DNA of 64,000 bases from Bacillus sp. MYb209 (GCF_002975175.1 NZ_PCNZ01000020.1:29941-93940), one strand, 5' to 3'; positions 8,063 to 15,629 are shown, counted from the stretch's first letter. Translations and numbers: made by a program. Notes: a model not told the origin generated them from the letters alone.

Positions 8063-8585
8063 TCACGCCTTTATTTCGATAGTATACATCCTCTAATCCG
8101 ATGTTATACTTCATATTATTATCCGTCCACTCTGGCCCTAAATTTCCTGGCCATCCAGATGTATTCGCTATATATTTTAGTAATGCAAAATCAGTCAAAC
8201 CTTTTTGCACCCCGCGCTTGTACCCTTTCATTAAATGCGGCATTGCAATTTGTGCATTTGTACGTGGATCTTTCAACTCTTCATCTGTTAAATGATCTGG
8301 TGCAAGCCCACCACCACGATGTAATTGAAACAACCCGAATGAAGTCCCGTTATCTCCAACGCTTCTTGGATTTAACCTACTTTCATGTTCGGCAATTGTA
8401 AGAGGTATCCATTCCGGGAGATTTACTTTCTTTGCTTCCTCTATAATGATTTGTTTCATCTGTTTTGCTTCTTCTGAATCAACATAGCTTGTCCCATTTA
8501 TTAGCTTATCCATTCCTTCAGACTTACCTTGGAAATATAAATAAACTCCAAGAACAACTAAAAATCCTACAAAGAATTTCTTCAC
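8052..8585 (-). CDS. Membrane-anchored lytic transglycosylase (SLT fold)
   Basis: About 177 aa. An N-terminal membrane anchor (KKFFVGFLVVLGVYLYF) is followed by a lysozyme-like domain with IAEHESRLNP, where E68 is the likely catalytic acid, then GTSFGLFQLH and a C-terminal aromatic stretch. These match the goose-lysozyme/SLT motif order, so the enzyme should cleave peptidoglycan at the outer membrane face. I prefer the GTG at 8585, which has an AGAGGTAGAGG site; an ATG at 8657 would put a charged, Cys-containing 24-aa stretch before the anchor. Uncertain start, secure family. Confidence 0.78.
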   Translation of the reverse strand: MKKFFVGFLVVLGVYLYFQGKSEGMDKLINGTSYVDSEEAKQMKQIIIEEAKKVNLPEWIPLTIAEHESRLNPRSVGDNGTSFGLFQLHRGGGLAPDHLTDEELKDPRTNAQIAMPHLMKGYKRGVQKGLTDFALLKYIANTSGWPGNLGPEWTDNNMKYNIGLEDVYYRNKGVIKE

Positions 8586-8656
8586 TACCTCTACCTCTTT
8601 CTCCGCTGAAATTTGTCCCCTTTCAGCCTTCCCTTTACAATTACCACACTCTATCA

Positions 8657-8694
8657 CTCTCTTACTCTCTTACTCTCTTACTCTCTTACTCTTT
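8657..8694. repeat. Short tandem repeat (ACTCTCTT)4
   Basis: Four perfect copies of the 8-mer ACTCTCTT plus a partial fifth lie upstream of the transglycosylase gene. Slippage could change copy number. Confidence 0.85.
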
Positions 8695-8854
8695 AATCAT
8701 AGCAAATAACTATACATATTATCATCATGCTTTAGACCGATTTTGCGAAAAAACAGTTGGTAAATACGTACAAAAATGTAACTTACATGGACTACAACTC
8801 ATTTATTGTATATAATTGTAAATTGAATTATATATAAACTAGGAGCATATATAA

Positions 8855-10504
8855 ATGAAAAAATTCCTACTACTCTTTTTTAGCATTTTACTACTCATTC
8901 CTATACATATCTCTGCACAAACATCATCCAAGCCAAAAGTACTTATTTTGTATAGTACAGAAGACAACAAAATTACAAACAATGTACAAATCCTTAATAC
9001 TCAGTTAGGACACTTTACAAATAATATAACAGTAAAAAGTTTAAAAGAAATGAATGAAACTACTAACTCATTTTCTTATACACATATTGTTTATATCGGA
9101 GAGAAAAAAGAAGATTTTTCTACTAAAGCAAAACAATTTCTAGAAAACTTCTCAGGTCCAGTATTAGTTTTAGGGCAAAATGTTGAACAATTATCTAATC
9201 GTTTTTCTTTCATTACCTCGAAAGAAACCGATATACGAACTCACACTATAGAATATCCGACTCTCCAGTTAAAAAATGAATTACATGAAGAACGCTTAAT
9301 GAAGAAGGTTGAAACAAAAGGAACAGCTCTTGCTTACGCCTTGAGTGCCGATGGAACCCATCCGTTAATCGTTCAGCAAGGAACATCATATTATATTGCA
9401 ACTCCGAACCTTTTTGATTGGATGTCCCATTACGTCGGTGAAATGTTGTTTTCTTACTTCGGGCAAGAGCCTATGACAAATAAAACTACAGCTTATTTAC
9501 GTCTTGAAGACGTTCACCCAGCTGTAGATGTAAAGCAATTAAAAGAAATCGCTGAATTACTAAAAGAGAAAAAGCTCCCTTATATGATTACCGTTATCCC
9601 TGTTTACAAAGATCCAGACACAGGAAAAACAGTACATCTAAAGGATAACTCTGAATTAATCGATGTTTTACGCTTTATGCAAGATAATGGTGGCTCTATC
9701 GTTATGCATGGTTACACCCATCAATTTTATGATAGTGAAACTGGCGAAGGTTTTGAATTTTGGGATGTAAAAACTGATCAACCAATTCGTCAACCGAACC
9801 ATGAAAAACCAAAAACAAAAGACGATTTCCAATCTACAGAGGACTATAATAAATACGTTGAAAACGGAAAAGCCTTTGAAGAAAAGTATATTAAAGAGCA
9901 TATTGAAAAAGGGATTACAGAGCTTGTAGAAGCTAAATTGTATCCATTTGCTTTTGAAGCTCCGCACTATACAATGTCTCAAAAAGGATATGAAATACTA
10001 TCACAATATTTTTCAACTTATGTAGGACAAATACAACTAAACGATACAACTTGGAAATCGATGCACTCACCGGCTTATATAAGTACACCTTCATTTTTAC
10101 ATGGGATGAAATTAATTCCTGAAACTGTTGGCTTTATTGAAGAAGATAAGCCACAAGCTATAGCAAAAATGAAAGAACGTGCTTTATCTGTCGAAAAATT
10201 ATCCGATGGAATTATCGGTGCATTTTATCATCCTTACTTGGGCGTTAAACCATTAAAAGAAGTATTAAAAGAACTAGAAAGTATTCCAAACATAGAGTGG
10301 ATTGATTTACAAAAGGAAACGAATGAAGTAAAAATGAAAGATATTCATATTACTACTAATAAATACGGCATTCACGTTGAACAGCCAACAAGTGCGAAGG
10401 ACATAATTGATTATATAAAACAATATGGGTTCTTCCTCATAATTGGGTTCATTATAATTGTCTTTCTTTTATTATTAAGACGTGCGAAAAAATTAGAGTC
10501 ATAA
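8855..10504 (+). CDS. DUF2334 polysaccharide deacetylase-like protein
   Basis: A 549-aa protein with a signal peptide (about 1-21, ending SAQT), an extracytoplasmic domain and a single C-terminal membrane helix (about 518-540) followed by basic residues. The centre carries YLRLEDVHP, a conserved metal-site region in DUF2334, and IVMHGYTHQFYD, resembling the His-rich motif of carbohydrate esterase 4 deacetylases. GAFYHPYLG near the C-terminus could supply another metal ligand. It is likely surface-anchored and acts on a polysaccharide, but the substrate is not evident. Monocistronic, with its own terminator. Confidence 0.78.
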   Translation: MKKFLLLFFSILLLIPIHISAQTSSKPKVLILYSTEDNKITNNVQILNTQLGHFTNNITVKSLKEMNETTNSFSYTHIVYIGEKKEDFSTKAKQFLENFSGPVLVLGQNVEQLSNRFSFITSKETDIRTHTIEYPTLQLKNELHEERLMKKVETKGTALAYALSADGTHPLIVQQGTSYYIATPNLFDWMSHYVGEMLFSYFGQEPMTNKTTAYLRLEDVHPAVDVKQLKEIAELLKEKKLPYMITVIPVYKDPDTGKTVHLKDNSELIDVLRFMQDNGGSIVMHGYTHQFYDSETGEGFEFWDVKTDQPIRQPNHEKPKTKDDFQSTEDYNKYVENGKAFEEKYIKEHIEKGITELVEAKLYPFAFEAPHYTMSQKGYEILSQYFSTYVGQIQLNDTTWKSMHSPAYISTPSFLHGMKLIPETVGFIEEDKPQAIAKMKERALSVEKLSDGIIGAFYHPYLGVKPLKEVLKELESIPNIEWIDLQKETNEVKMKDIHITTNKYGIHVEQPTSAKDIIDYIKQYGFFLIIGFIIIVFLLLLRRAKKLES

Positions 10505-10505
10505 T

Positions 10506-10536
10506 AAAACACCAAGCGAGATGCTTGGTGTTTTTT
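10506..10536 (+). terminator. Terminator of the DUF2334 gene
   Basis: ACACCAAGC/GCTTGGTGT hairpin followed by TTTTTT. Confidence 0.85.
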
Positions 10537-10625
10537 CAACCTAAATCGAAACGTGGCATTTTATTAACAACCCATTGATCATTCTCATATTGATCAATAT
10601 GTATATGGCTATCAATCCATTTCAC
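10536..10625 (-). pseudogene. Possible TatD-type hydrolase remnant
   Basis: A 29-codon reading frame from a GTG codon gives KWIDSHIHIDQYEN, very like the N-terminus of TatD-family metal-dependent hydrolases (HxH metal ligands), then a short tail and a stop. A complete TatD protein has about 250 residues, so if homologous this is a remnant with a large internal deletion. The match is short. Confidence 0.4.
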
Positions 10626-10642
10626 CTTTATGCCCCCATAAA

Positions 10643-10672
10643 AAAACAAGAAAGGGTCCCCCTTCTTGTTTT
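10643..10672 (-). terminator. Terminator of the 37-aa peptide gene
   Basis: AAAACAAGAA pairs with TTCTTGTTTT with extra GGG/CCC pairs. On the minus strand it ends in a T run just after the small gene. Confidence 0.75.
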
Positions 10673-10682
10673 ATAATCTATA

Positions 10683-10796
10683 TTAGTTAACAATTAAATT
10701 TGTTATTATATCAAATAATCCAATACATACTACGGCAACAGTAAAGTAGCTACAGAAATCTTTAATTGGAAACTTCACTACTTCTTCTTTACGCAT
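10683..10796 (-). CDS. 37-aa membrane peptide
   Basis: A 37-codon ORF with an AAGGGAG site, a promoter of the TTACA-N4-TGTAA design and its own terminator, so it looks like a complete small gene. The N-terminus is charged (MRKEEVVKFPIKDF) and the rest forms one membrane helix (about residues 16-36, FTVAVVCIGLFDII). It is not obviously homologous to the LVDAKAV peptides but shares their promoter architecture. Function unknown. Confidence 0.6.
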   Translation of the reverse strand: MRKEEVVKFPIKDFCSYFTVAVVCIGLFDIITNLIVN

Positions 10797-10851
10797 CCCA
10801 GTTTTCTCCCTTCTTAATATATCCCTAATTTTTTTTTATCTATTTGTATCT

Positions 10852-10915
10852 ATTATGCAAAAAATATGACAAATTTACTATCGAATTAACTTACGTAAAC
10901 CTTACAATGTTGTAA
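10852..10915 (-). promoter_or_regulatory. TTACA-N4-TGTAA box and promoter, 37-aa peptide
   Basis: TTACA and TGTAA (10902-10915) sit in a larger palindrome AACCTTACA/TGTAAGGTT. On the minus strand a CGTAA half-site follows at 11-nt spacing, then TCGATAGT, and CATAAT (10852-10857) begins 45 nt after the box. Confidence 0.7.
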
Positions 10916-10920
10916 GGTTA

Positions 10921-10954
10921 AAAAAAGAACCCCATCTAAATAAAGATGAGGTCT
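10921..10954 (-). terminator. Terminator of a short leftward transcript
   Basis: GACCTCATCT pairs with AGATGGGGTT on the minus strand, followed by CTTTTTTT. It would end a transcript of about 110 nt from the leftward promoter at 11030-11093. Confidence 0.65.
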
Positions 10955-11028
10955 ATTAAAAATTAGTTGGTTTTTCATTCTTCATTAACATTACAAACAG
11001 AAAGTAATACAGTGAGACTTTCTAGTTA
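10921..11028 (-). ncRNA. Putative short leftward transcript
   Basis: A complete promoter (11030-11093) and a terminator (10921-10954) enclose about 110 nt. The only ORF is 11 codons (10956-10991, MLMKNEKPTNF) without a ribosome binding site. It weakly resembles the start of the 33-aa peptides, so this may be a small RNA or a decayed peptide gene. Confidence 0.35.
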
Positions 11029-11029
11029 C

Positions 11030-11093
11030 ACTATATGAAATTCACTATATTTTAACCATCGAATTACATTACAGAAGGCTTACAGATTTGTAA
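11030..11093 (-). promoter_or_regulatory. Leftward half of the giant palindromic box
   Basis: Leftward promoter using the shared box at 11080-11093. TATAGT (11030-11035) begins 45 nt after the box end and TCGATGGTT occupies the -35 area. Confidence 0.55.
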
Positions 11094-11117
11094 GCTATGT
11101 GTAATGTAATTCGATAG
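11062..11117. repeat. Large palindrome with divergent regulatory boxes
   Basis: The core GCTTACA-GATT-TGTAAGC (11078-11095) is flanked, after a few unpaired bases on each side, by matching arms ATCGAATTACATTACA and TGTAATGTAATTCGAT. Both directions therefore carry the same regulatory half-sites and lead to promoters. Confidence 0.85.
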
Positions 11118-11143
11118 TTTCCCTTACCTATATTTCGTACAAT
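11080..11143 (+). promoter_or_regulatory. TTACA-N4-TGTAA box and rightward promoter
   Basis: TTACA (11080-11084), TGTAA (11089-11093), a direct repeat TGTAA at 11100, TCGATAGTT, and TACAAT (11138-11143) 45 nt after the box. It drives the decayed peptide locus. Confidence 0.65.
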
Positions 11144-11263
11144 AAGGTTAGAAAGTAAGCCAAATAAGAAGAACACTCACATAACCAAATTACATTGCTA
11201 GTAACCCAATCTTCTTATACTTTCATTTTTGTTACTACAATGTGTCCCCTTCCCCTTTATATA
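11144..11263 (+). pseudogene. Decayed copy of the two-peptide operon
   Basis: The stretch keeps the promoter, a C-rich tail (11243-11260, GTGTCCCCTTCCCCTTTATA) and a terminator, and aligns with the second-ORF region of the intact copies (GCTAG, then CTTCTTA, then CTTTCATTT, then CTAC), but no start codon or ORF survives. It is transcribed in principle and could still act as an RNA. Confidence 0.5.
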
Positions 11264-11299
11264 AAAAATGCCCTAGTTTATATGAACTAGGGCATTTTT
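11264..11299 (+). terminator. Terminator of the decayed peptide locus
   Basis: TGCCCTAGTT pairs with AACTAGGGCA, followed by TTTTT. Confidence 0.85.
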
Positions 11300-11308
11300 A
11301 TGCACCGA

Positions 11309-11358
11309 ATAAATACCCCCACCTAGTATTTTTCCTTTCGACAAAAAATAGATGGGGG
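11309..11358 (-). terminator. Probable terminator of the yxeA-like gene
   Basis: ATACCCCCA pairs with TGGGGGTAT across a loop of about 30 nt, just after the minus-strand stop at 11369. The T tract is weak. Confidence 0.5.
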
Positions 11359-11368
11359 TATATTTTCA

Positions 11369-11725
11369 CTATCTCATCGCCAAAAGTTTACTCTTCGCAT
11401 TTATAGGAATACTTGTAGTCTCAATCTCTTCAATTGACTCACCGTAACGCCCTTTTGCGAACACCTTTAACGCTTCGTCTCTCTTTAACATACGTTTAAC
11501 AGTTTTCTTTATTTTTTGTTCTCTTCCACGTTCATCAAATGCAATAAATTCATATTCATACCATTCATCACCGACATGCTGACCAATCGTATCCACAATT
11601 GTATAGTATTCTTTCGTCGTATAAAGCGGATTATATTTATCAATAACTGGTCCAAGTTTCGTAGGTAGTAATACTACTACTATCGCTACCACAGCTATTA
11701 CAGTAGTAATCATTTTTTTCTTCAT
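11369..11725 (-). CDS. YxeA family (DUF1093) exported protein
   Basis: A 118-aa protein with an N-terminal membrane helix (about 5-22) and a small extracytoplasmic domain containing NPLYTTKEYYTIV and DEWYEYEFIAFDERGREQ, the pattern of the YxeA family. In B. subtilis yxeA belongs to the yxdLM-yxeA operon controlled by the OmpR-type regulator YxdJ. Here it stands alone but carries the same TTACA-N4-TGTAA promoter design as the peptide operons, which supports control by a BceR/YxdJ-like regulator. It has an AGGAGG site. Function within the family is unclear. Confidence 0.7.
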   Translation of the reverse strand: MKKKMITTVIAVVAIVVVLLPTKLGPVIDKYNPLYTTKEYYTIVDTIGQHVGDEWYEYEFIAFDERGREQKIKKTVKRMLKRDEALKVFAKGRYGESIEEIETTSIPINAKSKLLAMR

Positions 11726-11764
11726 GATACTGATCTTCCTCCTCTGCAGGATACTTATACATCC

Positions 11765-11828
11765 ATTCTAAAGAGCAGGAATTTGATCTACCATTCAATC
11801 CCATTACATTACCCTTACATTTTTGTAA
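11765..11828 (-). promoter_or_regulatory. TTACA-N4-TGTAA box and promoter, yxeA-like gene
   Basis: The box (11815-11828) on the minus strand is followed by TGTAA as a direct repeat at 11-nt spacing. TAGAAT (11765-11770) begins 45 nt after the box. Confidence 0.6.
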
Positions 11829-11842
11829 GAATAAAAAAAAAA

Positions 11843-11876
11843 AAAAGATGAACGAATTTTCTCGTTCATCTTTTAG
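11843..11876 (-). terminator. Terminator of the yitT-like gene
   Basis: AAAAGATGAACGA pairs with TCGTTCATCTTTT. On the minus strand a long T run follows. It overlaps the stop codon. Confidence 0.8.
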
Positions 11877-12709
11877 CTTGCTTTAAAACCACCGCCAAGT
11901 ACATCACGTACATCGTGAATGACAACGAAGGCATCTTCATCAACTCGGCCGATAACTTGCTTTAACTTAACAAGCTCTTGTTTATTAATAACGACATATA
12001 ATACTTCTTTATTTTTACCAGTATATCCGCCGCGTCCTTCTAATACAGTAACACCACGTGTCATGTTTTTCGTAATAGCCTCACGAATTAAGTCTGGTTG
12101 ATTCGAAATAATCGTAACAGCAGTCTTTGTATCCATTCCTTCTACAATAAAATCAATTACTTTCGCTCCGATGAATACAGCAACAAGTGTATACATTGCC
12201 TTTTCTTGTCCTATTATAAATACAGAACCAGCAATTACAACGATATCAATAATAAGTACGCCTTTACCAACACTCCAACCTAAATATTGATTTGCTAGTC
12301 GAGCTAAAATTGCCGACCCTCCTGATGTACCTCCAGCTTTGAACATACATCCTAATCCGACACCTACAAATACACCAGCGAATAAAGCCGCTAGTAACGT
12401 ATCACTATTTACTTGATATTCGATATGTTCTGTAACATATAAAAACAAAGATGTTTCCACAATACCTATAATTGTGTAAACCATCGTTTTCTTATCAAAA
12501 AATTTATAACCTACAGCTAATAAAATTGCATTCAAACCAAAGTTCACAATTCCTGGTGACCAATCAAATAAATAATAAGTAACAACCGTTAAACCGATGA
12601 TTCCACCCTCTGATAAACGGTTTGGAATTGCGAAGTAATTAATACCAATTGCAAATAGTAATGAACCGATTGTAATTAATGCTATTTCCTTTATACGTTG
12701 ATTAACCAT
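11873..12709 (-). CDS. YitT family membrane protein
   Basis: A 278-aa protein with five or six N-terminal membrane helices (about 8-195; features include GGIIGLTVVTYYLF and FKAGGTSGGSAILA) and a cytoplasmic C-terminal domain of the DUF2179 type (about 205-278, TRGVTVLEGRGGYTGKNKEVLYV). It is a standard YitT-family architecture with no established transport substrate. It has its own terminator, and no operon partner is apparent. Confidence 0.85.
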   Translation of the reverse strand: MVNQRIKEIALITIGSLLFAIGINYFAIPNRLSEGGIIGLTVVTYYLFDWSPGIVNFGLNAILLAVGYKFFDKKTMVYTIIGIVETSLFLYVTEHIEYQVNSDTLLAALFAGVFVGVGLGCMFKAGGTSGGSAILARLANQYLGWSVGKGVLIIDIVVIAGSVFIIGQEKAMYTLVAVFIGAKVIDFIVEGMDTKTAVTIISNQPDLIREAITKNMTRGVTVLEGRGGYTGKNKEVLYVVINKQELVKLKQVIGRVDEDAFVVIHDVRDVLGGGFKAS

Positions 12710-12826
12710 AGTTCATCCCTCCCCCCATTTGACATTGTATCACTATCTCCTAGAGGTTTAGAAGTGGTTTTTATTACGCAATTCTTCTCATAACATTAAT
12801 GTTATTATGTTTAAACAAACGCCTGA

Positions 12827-13156
12827 TTAATTATTCACATTTGCCCTAACTGTACGAGCGAAGCGCTCCACATTACCTTTCTGAATATACTTAGCTGTCA
12901 CCGTCTCCTGATTGCAAGTAAATACTAAATGCGGATGAAAATTTATGTCGTCTATATGCAAATACGAATACTCTTCAAATGTTGCAGGATAGTAAGGAAA
13001 TTTCCCGTAAAAAAAGAGACGTCTAGTCGTAGCAACGAAAATCCCATGCCGATATGATAAGGTAAAATCATCTTTCTCAAATATCCCTATCACAAATGCT
13101 AAAATTTGTTCGTCATCCTCTACATATTTTTTCATACTTAATAAAAGTTCATTCAT
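12827..13156 (-). CDS. Bacterial PH domain protein (YokE-like)
   Basis: A 109-aa soluble protein with a short helix, then a beta-rich core (GIFVATTRRLFFYGK, then YSYLHIDDINF and VTAKYIQKGNVERFA) typical of bacterial pleckstrin-homology domains. It starts at 13156 after a GGAGG site. Function unknown; it may be membrane-associated or a stress protein. Confidence 0.65.
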   Translation of the reverse strand: MNELLLSMKKYVEDDEQILAFVIGIFEKDDFTLSYRHGIFVATTRRLFFYGKFPYYPATFEEYSYLHIDDINFHPHLVFTCNQETVTAKYIQKGNVERFARTVRANVNN

Positions 13157-13280
13157 GCATATTCCTCCAAATTCTATTCATTGTTTTAACACTTGAAAAG
13201 AATCCATGGATTATTACAGACCGGTGTAACTCTTTTATAAAGTATGAAACGCGTTTCCTGTCAAAGACATTTCACAAAAT

Positions 13281-13312
13281 AATCCGTTATGTGATTATAC
13301 ACATAACGGATT
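13281..13312 (-). terminator. Terminator of the LacI-family gene
   Basis: Perfect 13-bp arms AATCCGTTATGTG and CACATAACGGATT. On the minus strand ATTTT follows. Confidence 0.75.
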
Positions 13313-13316
13313 AAGG

Positions 13317-14294
13317 CTAAACTGTAGAGCGTTCCACAAGTTTATACGGAATTTCCATCTTTTCTTGTTTAGAACTCTCATCGCTTACTTGCCTGTAAAA
13401 CATTTCAAAAGCCGTCTTACCTATTCCCTTTAAATTTTGGTCAATGGTTGTCAGTTGTAAAACTTGAGAAATCGGTTGATTATCAAAACCAATAATCGCT
13501 AAATCCTCAGGAACTTTAATACCTAATTTTTCAACTTCTGTCATAATCCCAATAGCAACTTCATCTCCTGCCACTATTAATGCTTCAGGAGGATTCTCCA
13601 TCTCCTTGAATTGATGTGCAACTCTTACACCATCTTCTAATGTAAAGCATTCTGTGAAAATCCGATTTTCCATCACTTCTTCATCTATTAATTGTAGTTG
13701 TTGTTTATAAGCATCAAAACGTTTCTTACTACTTGGCCCTAACTTTCTTCCCGTACAATATCCAATCTTCTTATAACCTTTTTCAATAAGGTAACTCATC
13801 CCTAATTGAAAGGCATTAAAATGATCTGTATATACACTCGATATGCTTTCAATATCATTATCCTCACAAGCGACAACTGATCCATACGCTGCATACGGCT
13901 CTATAATTTCCCACTCATTAGCACGAGAACAAATGATAAGACCGTCTAGTTGCTTTGTTTTCAACATATGTAAACTTTTCATTTCTTCTTTTTTATTGTA
14001 ATTCGTTTGACAAAGAAGTACTCGATAGTTGTGAGCTAATGCGACCTCCATCATTCCACCCACCATCGCATCAAAACACGGGTGATTAATATACGGTAAA
14101 ATCACACCAACAATATTCGTTTTCCCTTTTGATAAATGAACAGCATTTGCATTTTGTGAGTAATTCAATTTCTCAACTATTTCTAAAACAACTTTCCTTT
14201 TTTCTTCATTTACATATGGGTGATCATTTAATACCCTCGAAACAGTCGTAACTGAAACCCCAGCCATCTTTGCAATATCTTTAATATTAGCCAT
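13317..14294 (-). CDS. LacI/GalR-family transcriptional regulator
   Basis: A 325-aa repressor with the canonical N-terminal helix-turn-helix and hinge helix (IKDIAKMAGVSVTTVSRVLN, residues 4-23, then YSQNANAVHLSKGKT) and a periplasmic-binding-protein-like effector domain (about 60-325) with DGLIICSR and DLAIIGFDNQPIS. No sugar operon adjoins it, so its targets and effector cannot be deduced from context. Confidence 0.85.
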   Translation of the reverse strand: MANIKDIAKMAGVSVTTVSRVLNDHPYVNEEKRKVVLEIVEKLNYSQNANAVHLSKGKTNIVGVILPYINHPCFDAMVGGMMEVALAHNYRVLLCQTNYNKKEEMKSLHMLKTKQLDGLIICSRANEWEIIEPYAAYGSVVACEDNDIESISSVYTDHFNAFQLGMSYLIEKGYKKIGYCTGRKLGPSSKKRFDAYKQQLQLIDEEVMENRIFTECFTLEDGVRVAHQFKEMENPPEALIVAGDEVAIGIMTEVEKLGIKVPEDLAIIGFDNQPISQVLQLTTIDQNLKGIGKTAFEMFYRQVSDESSKQEKMEIPYKLVERSTV

Positions 14295-14375
14295 ACACTC
14301 ACCTCTACTTTTAACTTAATAAATCACATGAACATATGTCAAATCTTCTCATCATTACACTTTCATTCGTTTTTC

Positions 14376-14439
14376 TTACAAAAGTGTAATTTTCCTGTAA
14401 GCGAATTCGATAGTGACTCTCCGCAATATTTCATACAAT
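14376..14439 (+). promoter_or_regulatory. TTACA-N4-TGTAA box and promoter, peptide operon 2
   Basis: TTACA (14376-14380), TGTAA (14385-14389), direct repeat TGTAA (14396-14400), TTCGATAGTGAC, and TACAAT (14434-14439) starting 45 nt after the box. Confidence 0.75.
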
Positions 14440-14485
14440 TAAGTCAGAAACAAGGCAACAACTATTCGAAAAGGAGCGGATCTAT

Positions 14486-14587
14486 ATGATAAACAAAATG
14501 AAACCGAACAATTTCTTAAATACAATGGGCATGGTATTATCCGCTCTTATCGATGCAAAAGCTGTTGCTTCTACATTAAACAAGTAA
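14486..14587 (+). CDS. 33-aa LVDAKAV-type peptide, copy 2
   Basis: A 33-codon ORF after AAAAGGAGCGG. The peptide has the core FLNTMGMVLSALIDAKAV and ends STLNK. It is nearly identical to the peptides at 15739 and 18277 and related to those at 6797 and 6894. It is an uncharged-to-basic amphipathic helix with no signal peptide. Function unknown. Conservation of ribosome binding site, frame and partner ORF across copies supports translation. Confidence 0.75.
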   Translation: MINKMKPNNFLNTMGMVLSALIDAKAVASTLNK

Positions 14588-14599
14588 GGAGAATTTATA

Positions 14600-14695
14600 A
14601 TGAATAACATGACTTTTAACAAATTAGATTTTTTAGGCCTAGCTAGCGGCGGGGTTCTTCTTACTGCTTTCATTTCCGCTGCTACGCTTATATAA
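14600..14695 (+). CDS. 31-aa hydrophobic partner peptide, copy 2
   Basis: A 31-codon ORF 12 nt downstream of the first peptide, with its own AAGGAG site overlapping the first stop. It has a polar start (MNNMTFNKLDF) and then one membrane helix (GLASGGVLLTAFISAATLI). It is paired with the amphipathic peptide in all three intact right-hand copies, implying the two work together. Confidence 0.75.
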   Translation: MNNMTFNKLDFLGLASGGVLLTAFISAATLI

Positions 14696-14700
14696 ACTTT

Positions 14701-14720
14701 GTGTCCCTTTTCCCCTTTAT
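14701..14720 (+). other. Conserved C-rich tail of the peptide transcript
   Basis: GTGTCCC, then TTTTCCCCTTTAT, lies between the second stop and the terminator. The same motif occurs at 15954-15974, 18500-18520 and 11242-11262 although nothing there is coding. It is complementary to G-rich ribosome binding sites. Confidence 0.6.
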
Positions 14721-14872
14721 CCCGCATTAACGGGCAGTAAGACTCCCACCTCAAAATTCAGCTGGAGCAAAGAAGTTAGGTGGGAGATCCACTGCCTGTA
14801 AACGCCCGATTGGTTCAACTAATAATCAGTGGGGGATGAACAAAACCCCCACTGATTAAAGTTTCACTTTAT
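14721..14872. repeat. bcr1-type repeat inserted at TTTAT
   Basis: A 147-nt insert plus a TTTAT duplication (14716-14720 and 14868-14872). The uninterrupted sister copy at 15970-15974 shows the empty site. The insert contains several hairpins (CCCGCATTAACGGGC; CTCCCACCT/AGGTGGGAG; AATCAGTGGGGG/CCCCCACTGATT). Size, structure and target match the bcr1 repeat of the B. cereus group. Confidence 0.75.
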
Positions 14873-14878
14873 ATAGAA

Positions 14879-14911
14879 AAAGACGACCGTCTATGCCCGG
14901 TCGTCTTTTTT
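14879..14911. terminator. Terminator of peptide operon 2, shared with plsC
   Basis: AGACGACCG pairs with CGGTCGTCT with T runs on both strands, between converging transcripts. Confidence 0.85.
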
Positions 14912-15516
14912 TAGTTTTGATTTTGCTGCAAAACTTCCCTTAGTTCTTCAAATTTTGCATTTAATTCATCTGTCATCATTTTCATAGCCGTTTTTCGATC
15001 TATTTGTTCTTCAGCATCAATTTGAATTGGGTCTCCAAAAACTAATTGCGCTTTTTTTCCTTTTATCAATTCTTTTACACTTGATGGACCCACATAAGCT
15101 GCCGGTATTAACGGGACGTTAGAACGCATTGCAATTGTAACAGCCCCAGCTTTTAATGAAACGTCTTCTGATGATCTCGTCCCACTTGGGAAAATCCCTA
15201 CTACTTTTCCTTCTTTTAATAAACGCGATGGAATTTTCAATGTGCTTGGCCCTGGATTCGCACGGTCTACAGGGAATGCATTTACATTTTTAAAAAACCA
15301 GTTTTTAAATTTCCCTTCAAACAATTCTTTTTTTGCCATGTAATGAATTTGGGTTGGGTACATTCCTGCCGCTAACATTAAAACGTCCATAAAGCTTGTA
15401 TGTGTGCAAGCAACAACGTAAGGGCCACCTTCTGGTAATTTCTCTCTCCCTTGTACTTCTACTTTCCCAGCCATTTTAAATATATATTTCAACGAAAATG
15501 TAATTGGTTTATACAT
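14911..15516 (-). CDS. plsC: 1-acylglycerol-3-phosphate acyltransferase family
   Basis: A 201-aa membrane-associated acyltransferase. The catalytic HTSFMD (H39, D44) is the HX4D motif; NAFPVDR and IFPSGTRSS are the acceptor-binding motifs, with Ser replacing the usual Glu in FPEGTRS. LPLIPAAY follows. It should acylate lysophosphatidate to phosphatidate in phospholipid synthesis. Several PlsC paralogues are usual in this group, so the physiological acceptor is not certain. Confidence 0.82.
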   Translation of the reverse strand: MYKPITFSLKYIFKMAGKVEVQGREKLPEGGPYVVACTHTSFMDVLMLAAGMYPTQIHYMAKKELFEGKFKNWFFKNVNAFPVDRANPGPSTLKIPSRLLKEGKVVGIFPSGTRSSEDVSLKAGAVTIAMRSNVPLIPAAYVGPSSVKELIKGKKAQLVFGDPIQIDAEEQIDRKTAMKMMTDELNAKFEELREVLQQNQN

Positions 15517-15629
15517 TCATTTCGTTCCTTTCTAAACATCCGAATTGGAATCATATTCTTACAACGATTATAACACTAAGTTTTAGGAGTTGGTAATAAA
15601 AATAAGTATTTATTGTTAAATTTCAATTC

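Noticed and set aside
12790-12805. 16-nt palindrome ATAACATTAATGTTAT between the yitT-like and PH-domain genes
   Set aside because: AT-only-rich palindromes of this length are expected by chance in such DNA and no promoter element aligns with it.
14482-14754. Minus-strand frames of similar sequence opposite peptide copies 2, 3 and 4
   Set aside because: Their similarity to one another simply mirrors the duplication of the plus-strand operons; none has a ribosome binding site.
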